In this document: positions 42,399 to 47,702 of the stretch, piece after piece
Numbering within the stretch: the stretch's first letter is position 1
Layout of the letters: the number at the start of each line of letters is the position of its first letter
NCBI RefSeq assembly: GCF_000143415.4
Contig: NW_003314353.1
Location: 1 to 47,702, forward strand
Length of the DNA: 47,702 nucleotides
Reading direction: 5' to 3'
Source: Selaginella moellendorffii
Lineage: Eukaryota > Streptophyta > Lycopodiopsida > Selaginellales > Selaginellaceae
Notes under the pieces: model-generated
Database searches by the model: none
Told to the model about the DNA's origin: nothing
The model's input: only the letters and a program-made list of their open reading frames with translations
Program-made: the position numbers and the translations under genes

Positions 42399-45300
42399 TG
42401 TTCCTTAGTCCGACTCTTATTGGTGGCGAAGTATATCACCACTTGTATTGGAATTGGAAGGTCCTAGGTATGGACCTATCCTTAAGGAGGAGTATGTCGA
42501 GAGGATATGGCTCTCCACTCAAGTTCATATGTGAACTTGGGCGTGATATGGTGGATAGAAAAGGGCCAATAATGGAATGAGTTTGGGATTTTGGGAACAG
42601 TATAAAGGTTTCCTCAGCGAGATGAGGATGTGATCCAAATGAGCATTTGACTTAGCAAATTGGCTAATGTAGTTGTGGTAAACTACAGTTGGGATCACGG
42701 GAAAGATAGAGACTCCAAAGCAATAAAGGAGTCACAAGATTATCCTCATATAGTTGAGGTTGGTGCTCATGAATGTGAGACCAGAAGTAATGATTGCGGG
42801 ATGTCAAATATAGAAAAGGACACAAGTTCTTGAAATGGTAGCTGGAGCTATTTGTAATAAATGCTGAAACAACCCAAGGAATTGGGGGTGTACTCAAAGG
42901 ATGAGTTGGTATTCTCATCACATGGACAAGTGGTCCTAAGAGGCAAAAGGTTTCCCCAAGAGAACAAATCAAGTGTCGAAGTAACACTTGCAGATATAGT
43001 CCTTGTGAGTAGGACTTGAATACAAGAAGTTGTATTCTAGTGAGCTGGCACCTCAAAGATAGGACCTCATGGGTCATCAGATGACAAAGTCCAAAAAGTT
43101 GAATGACTCAAATAGAGTCAAGGAATAATCCTAAAGGGATTGGTTGAAACATTTGGACTAAGGTGTATGGTGCCTTATGAGGTATGGAGAGGATCATAAG
43201 ATTCAAGTATGAGAACAGTAGGTATCTTATTGATAGCAAAATGTGCTATACTAAAGTTGTGGGAAAGATGTTCCCAAAAGAAAACAACTTTGGCATAGAG
43301 TTGTGTGTGAACACTATAGTGCAGTGCTAACTGATAGTTGGCATGAAAAACGATTGCTTTGGTCTTGGCAAAGACCTAGACACAAGTAAAAAGTGTTATA
43401 GAAGTAGGCTCATGGAGCCGTTAGTGTGAAGACACTAAATGTGCCAAAGTGAGATACCTTGAGGTTATGTTCATGGGAACCCCTTGCCAAGGGAATGGCA
43501 TAGCCTAAGCTGGAAGGCATGTGGTTGGAGTATGGTGACCCAAATAATGATGGAAGTGTGAAAACACCAAACAATGAGTTGTAGGACTTGACAACTATGG
43601 GACAACTAAGCAAAAGGTGCAAAATAATTAGTTAAATGGGTAGAAGGTAGCTACTCAAGACTTCTTAAAGGCATGAGGAAGTTAGATATACCCTTACGGA
43701 GGATAAATTGTTTATGTTGCGATATAGTAAATCAATATCGAAAAAGGAAATGCTCATTGTCAAGGAAACCATCATTGGGACACCAAAACACTCTGGAATA
43801 CCAGGAGGTGGTGTTTTGTGTCGCGAGGGCAATAAATAAGGCCCAAGGGACTAAATCTCTAGCGAATGATGGATGGAAGATGCCATCCAAACGTCCAAGG
43901 TTGTGGAGACGGGAGGAATCCGTCTACCTGATTTGGACAAAGCCAAAAATGGGATTTTGGCAAGGCTAGTGATGGGCATATGGAGGCCCATAAGTAGCAA
44001 CGGTAATCCCGGTGTGTGGGATTATAAGGTGAGCATGCCCAATTGAGGAACCACTCCCTAAGCTATCGGGTAAGTTCATCCCTATGAATACTTGCTAAGG
44101 CATGGTAAAATGTGCAAAGCTATCCTCCTAGTTTGGAGGAGAATAACCAAAGGAAACATATAGGGCCAAAAGGCAAGTAGTATTGGGATGGAACTGAACT
44201 ATAGAAATCGAAGGGCATAATCAATGGTGGTTATGCAAGTTAGGAGTGGAGAATCAAAAGGATGCTCAAGGAGTTGTTATTAGCAACCGCAGTGCCATGG
44301 AGAGTCTAAAATGTGGAATTATTCATGTTGAACCATATGGTGAGCAAGGAGCTTGCAAAGGAGTGGCCTTAGCAAGTTAAGGAACAGAGTTCTTTGAAGG
44401 TTCCCGAAGACAATTCTAGGTAAATAAGTACTTAGAAAGCCAAGTGTAAATGGTTCTTAGAGTGCGCGAAATCAGAGTGGCGCAACAGAAGCGTGGTCTT
44501 GAAGCTGGCTATGAGGCAAGGCTATCAAGGTTGGGGAAGTAGTTCCCGAGTGTTCAAAGAGAGGGCTTTGAACGAAAGTCGATGGTTAAAGACTTTCATG
44601 TTTATGCATGAACCATGTTACGGTGGCTGGATGATTTGCTAGATGAGATTAGCAAGTCGGGGGAACAAATACTCTAGTCAAAGGTGCTGCCTTCAAAAGG
44701 GGTGGCCAATGGGGCCGAGCATGGAAGAGTCCATGCACGATCACCGACTTGTCAAGTGAGAGGACTTGGCAGTGCGGAGGAACTAGGTTCCTAAGTTGTG
44801 ATCTATAGCACGCTTTAAGTACATGTTGGTGCACCCACGTGGGGAGTCACGCTAGGCATCTGGTGTGATGCCATCCGTAGATGCATATACGGAGGTTGGG
44901 TTCAAGTCCCAACCCTCTAGTGCTTGGGTTCGAGTCCCAAATCACTAGGGCGTGGTGATGGTTTGGAATATGAGGACACTCATTTTTCGGTGGTCATGGA
45001 CTTTTAGTAAAGAGACTAGCTTGGGCACACCGCCAAGCGGGGGATGCCCAAGAGTCATGATGCATGGTTAGATTGCTTAGAGTGAAAGCTCGGCATATCT
45101 AACTTGAACACTTTGGTGCAAAAGGCACCAAGGACGTGGTGAATGAGATGGGGACACCCAGTCTCAGTTGCTATGGATCCTTGGCCGGAAGGGCTGGCTT
45201 GGGCGCACCGCCAAGTGTGAGGGATGCCCCCGGGGTCATAGTCAATAATTTAAAAAGGTCTGGAAGACCTAGTTCTTATTGGTACACTTGTTAAGGGGTC

Positions 45301-45686
45301 AAGATGAGATCACCAGGTGATCTTGTGGCTAAACAAAGACAAGGTATTTGTTTGGGTTAAAGAATATGATTTTCAGTTCAAAGTGTTGATTTGAACTATT
45401 GATAATGGTGTGACTTGGTCGAGGTGACCAAGTGAGAAGGACACCTAAAGGGAAATCAATTGTGCCAATACGATGGTATAGTAAGTCCAAGAAAGTAATC
45501 TCGGGGAAAGACCCATGGAAGGGTTGCAAAGTTAGGCCATGAACGAAGCCTGTAGCAGAAATTGCTACAGAGACCTACTAAGGGTGAGCACCCGCTAGAC
45601 ATAGCAAAGTAGAGCCTTTGCCATGGAACCAAAAGGATACCTCGAGAATGGAGGTAGTGATCCTATGTTGCTCAGTGCAACAATCA
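42399..45686 (+). mobile_element. Internal region of the LTR element, no gag or pol seen
   Basis: About 3.3 kb without any frame over about 140 codons and no motif of capsid, protease, RT or integrase on either strand. This fits a large non-autonomous (LARD-like) element that depends on another element's proteins, or a very decayed interior. Confidence 0.55.
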
Positions 45687-46953
45687 TGTGAGACATAAAT
45701 CCTTAAGTCCCAAAGTGGAGCTGAAAGGGTGCCACGTGGTAGTGGCGGAAGCAAAAAGCCAAACGAGCGTAACACGTTTGGACTAAAAGGCTCTGACTTG
45801 AGAGGTTGAGAGCGGGAGTGGAACTCCCAACGGAGTGCTCAAGGAACGAGCATGAAGTGAGCAATAAGCGAAGCTCCAAAAAGGGACCCAAAAGGACCAA
45901 CACATGACACGTGGAAGAGTCCGAGATGGACCCGAGATGGAGTTCGAGATGGAGTCCGAGATGGACCTGAGAAAAAATCCGAGATGGAGTCCGAGATGGA
46001 CTCGAGATGGAGTCCGAGATGGAGTCCGAGATGGACCCAAGAAGGAGTCCGAGATGGAGTCCGAGATGGACCCGAGATGGAGTCCGAGATGGAGTCCGAG
46101 ATGGACCCGAGAAGGAGTCCGAGATGGAGTCTGAGATGGAGTCCGAGATAAAGTCCGAGATGGACCCGAGATGGAGTACGAGATGGAGTCCGAGATGGAG
46201 TCCGAGATGGACCCAAGATGGAGTCCGAGATGGACCCGAGATGGAGTCCGAGATGGACTCGAGATGGAGTCCGAGATGGAACCTGAGATGGAATCGAGAC
46301 CGAGACCGAGACCGAGATCGAGTCCGAGTCTGAAACCGGGACCGAGACCGAGTCCGAGTCCGAGTCCGAATACTAATACAGGCAGTTGGGTGAAAGCCCA
46401 AAGCGGAGGGAGCGGCGAAGTAGCCAAAGGATAGGGCTGTGGATAGCTCTAGCACAACTTACGATGGCTGGAACTTGGTGCCAAAAGTGGCATAAAATAG
46501 AAAGGAGGACGATGGCACCCTCAAGTGGGGAGCTTCCTAGGATGGGAAGTGAAGTTGCATAATATGTGTAGTGAAAGGTGTCAAAGACACCAAAGAAATT
46601 GACTTCGAGAAGTGAAAATTAAAAGTTCCAAGATGAATTGGTTATGTCAATAGAAGTTGGGATTACTCAAGAATGAGTAGTGGAATTGAGTTAGAGAAGG
46701 TGTCTCTAACGGGTTTAGCGAGAACTGAACCAATAAAAAGGAACAAATCACCCTAGGTGGCCGAATTAGTCTCTATGTTGGAGAGACTATACCCCTTAGA
46801 GGATGGACAAGGCATGGTGAGCCTTCGGGGTCAAACCATAGACAAATATTGGCTGGGTGCCAAGGATGGAAATGGTAATACCTGCGGGTGTTACTTTATA
46901 AAAGGGTTTACCGTTCGATGAGGACATTGAACTTTGTCTATGGGTGGTTGAGT
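45687..46953 (+). mobile_element. Second LTR-type copy, with unrelated or rearranged 3' part
   Basis: Begins tgtgagacataaatcc like LTR 1 and holds its own array (45915-46375). After about 46430, however, the sequence is not like the LTR 1 tail; it looks like internal-type sequence instead. Probably a nested or recombined copy. Confidence 0.55.
45915..46375 (+). repeat. 12-bp and 6-bp arrays inside LTR copy 2
   Basis: gagatggagtcc and gagatggacccg units, more regular than in LTR 1, then short gagacc and gagtcc runs. Confidence 0.9.
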
Positions 46954-47702
46954 TGTGAGACACAAATCCCTAAGCCCTAAAGTGGAGCCGAAAGGGTGCC
47001 ACGTGGTAGTGGCCGAAGCGAAAGCCAAACGAGTGTAACACATTTGGACTAAAAGGCTCCAACTTGAAAGGTTGAGAGCGGGAGTGGAACTCCCAACAGA
47101 GTGCTCAAAGAACGAGCATGAAGCGAGCAATAAGCGAGGCTCCAAAAAGGGACCCAAAAGGACCAACACATGAGACATAGAAGAGTCCGAGGTGGACCTG
47201 AGATGGACCTGAGATGGACCCGAGATGGATCCGAGATTAAGTCCGAGATGGACCCGAGATGGAGTCCGAGGTGGACCGAGACGGAGTCCAAGATGGAGTC
47301 CAAGATGGAGTCCGAGGTGGACTGAGACGAAGTCTGAGATGGACTCGAGAAGGAGTGCGAGGTGGACCGAGACGGAGTCCGAGATGGAGTCCGAGATGGT
47401 GTCTGAGGTGGACCAAGATGGAGTCCGAGATGGAGTCCGAGATGGACCCGAGATGGACCCGAGATGGACCCGAGATGGAGTCCGAGGTAGAGACTGAGAC
47501 CGGGACCAAGACTGAGACCGAGACCGAGAACGAGACCGAGACCGAGATCGGGACCGAGACCGAGACCAAGGCCGAGGCCGAGACCAAGCCTGAGCCTGAG
47601 TCCGAGTCCGAGTCCGAGACCGAGTCTGAGTCCGAGTTCGAGTCTGAGAGGGTGAAAGCCCAAAGCGTTCGTCTCCCAGACCCTGGGGGGTTTGGTGAAC
47701 TC
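46954..47702 (+). mobile_element. Third LTR copy, truncated by the window edge
   Basis: Its first 230 bp are close to LTR 1, and its last bases (gggtgaaagcc, cctggggggtttggtgaa) align with LTR 1 just after the array. It is the best candidate partner LTR of copy 1. Confidence 0.65.
47186..47655 (+). repeat. 12-bp and 6-bp arrays inside LTR copy 3
   Basis: Same unit types as in copies 1 and 2, in a different order and number. Confidence 0.9.

Noticed and set aside
45703-46455. 250-codon minus-strand frame
   Set aside because: Same cause: the array in LTR copy 2.
47049-47663. 204-codon minus-strand frame
   Set aside because: Same cause: the array in LTR copy 3.

Overview
The window reads as a compact plant nuclear genome, most likely the lycophyte Selaginella (S. 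moellendorffii or a close relative). This is inference from very small introns (45-80 bp, one of 108 bp and one of 127 bp), genes only 100-700 bp apart, PPR-DYW genes, and plant-type plastid, proteasome and ubiquitin genes. No bacterial, organellar or viral gene set is seen.

Left, gene-dense part (0.8-24.5 kb). In order: a plastid Obg GTPase (+), a PPR-DYW RNA-editing-type gene with an unusual N-terminus and one frameshift (+), a plastid rhodanese-like protein (-), a GDSL-family protein lacking the nucleophile Ser (+), a subtilase remnant (-), an unrecognised secreted/multipass membrane protein (-), a fragment of a RING E3 gene (+), the 20S proteasome beta-6 (PBF1-type) gene (+), the intact RIN2/RIN3-like RING E3 (-), RNA polymerase III subunit RPC8/RPC25 (-) and N-acetylglutamate synthase (-, with a 1-base frameshift and a GC-AG intron). 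For every gene modelled as intact the exon lengths add up to a whole number of codons. For the synthase they come out one base short, which supports a deletion there.

Middle (25-30 kb). A dead full-length subtilase and a dead GDSL gene. The GDSL copy is an inverted, deletion-ridden duplicate of the one at 7 kb and runs into a minisatellite-like stretch. Several gene fragments in the window have a better-preserved relative elsewhere in it, so local duplication followed by decay is the main theme.

Right (30-40.9 kb). A roughly 5.5 kb tandem segmental duplication carries a PPR pseudogene, an intact 230-codon single-exon gene of unknown function in both copies, a truncated tRNA-Pro copy, a second PPR remnant and AT-rich filler. 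One PPR copy is split by a deleted Ty3/gypsy fragment, and copy a shows the uninterrupted site. A 33-bp segment between the divergent PPR and 230-codon genes is perfectly inverted between the two units.

Far right (40.9-47.7 kb). A cluster of LTR-retrotransposon sequence with no recognisable gag or pol. It has three LTR starts, one tRNA-iMet-type primer binding site, and 12-bp and 6-bp purine-rich arrays inside the LTRs. The arrays hold several frames open on both strands without being credible genes.
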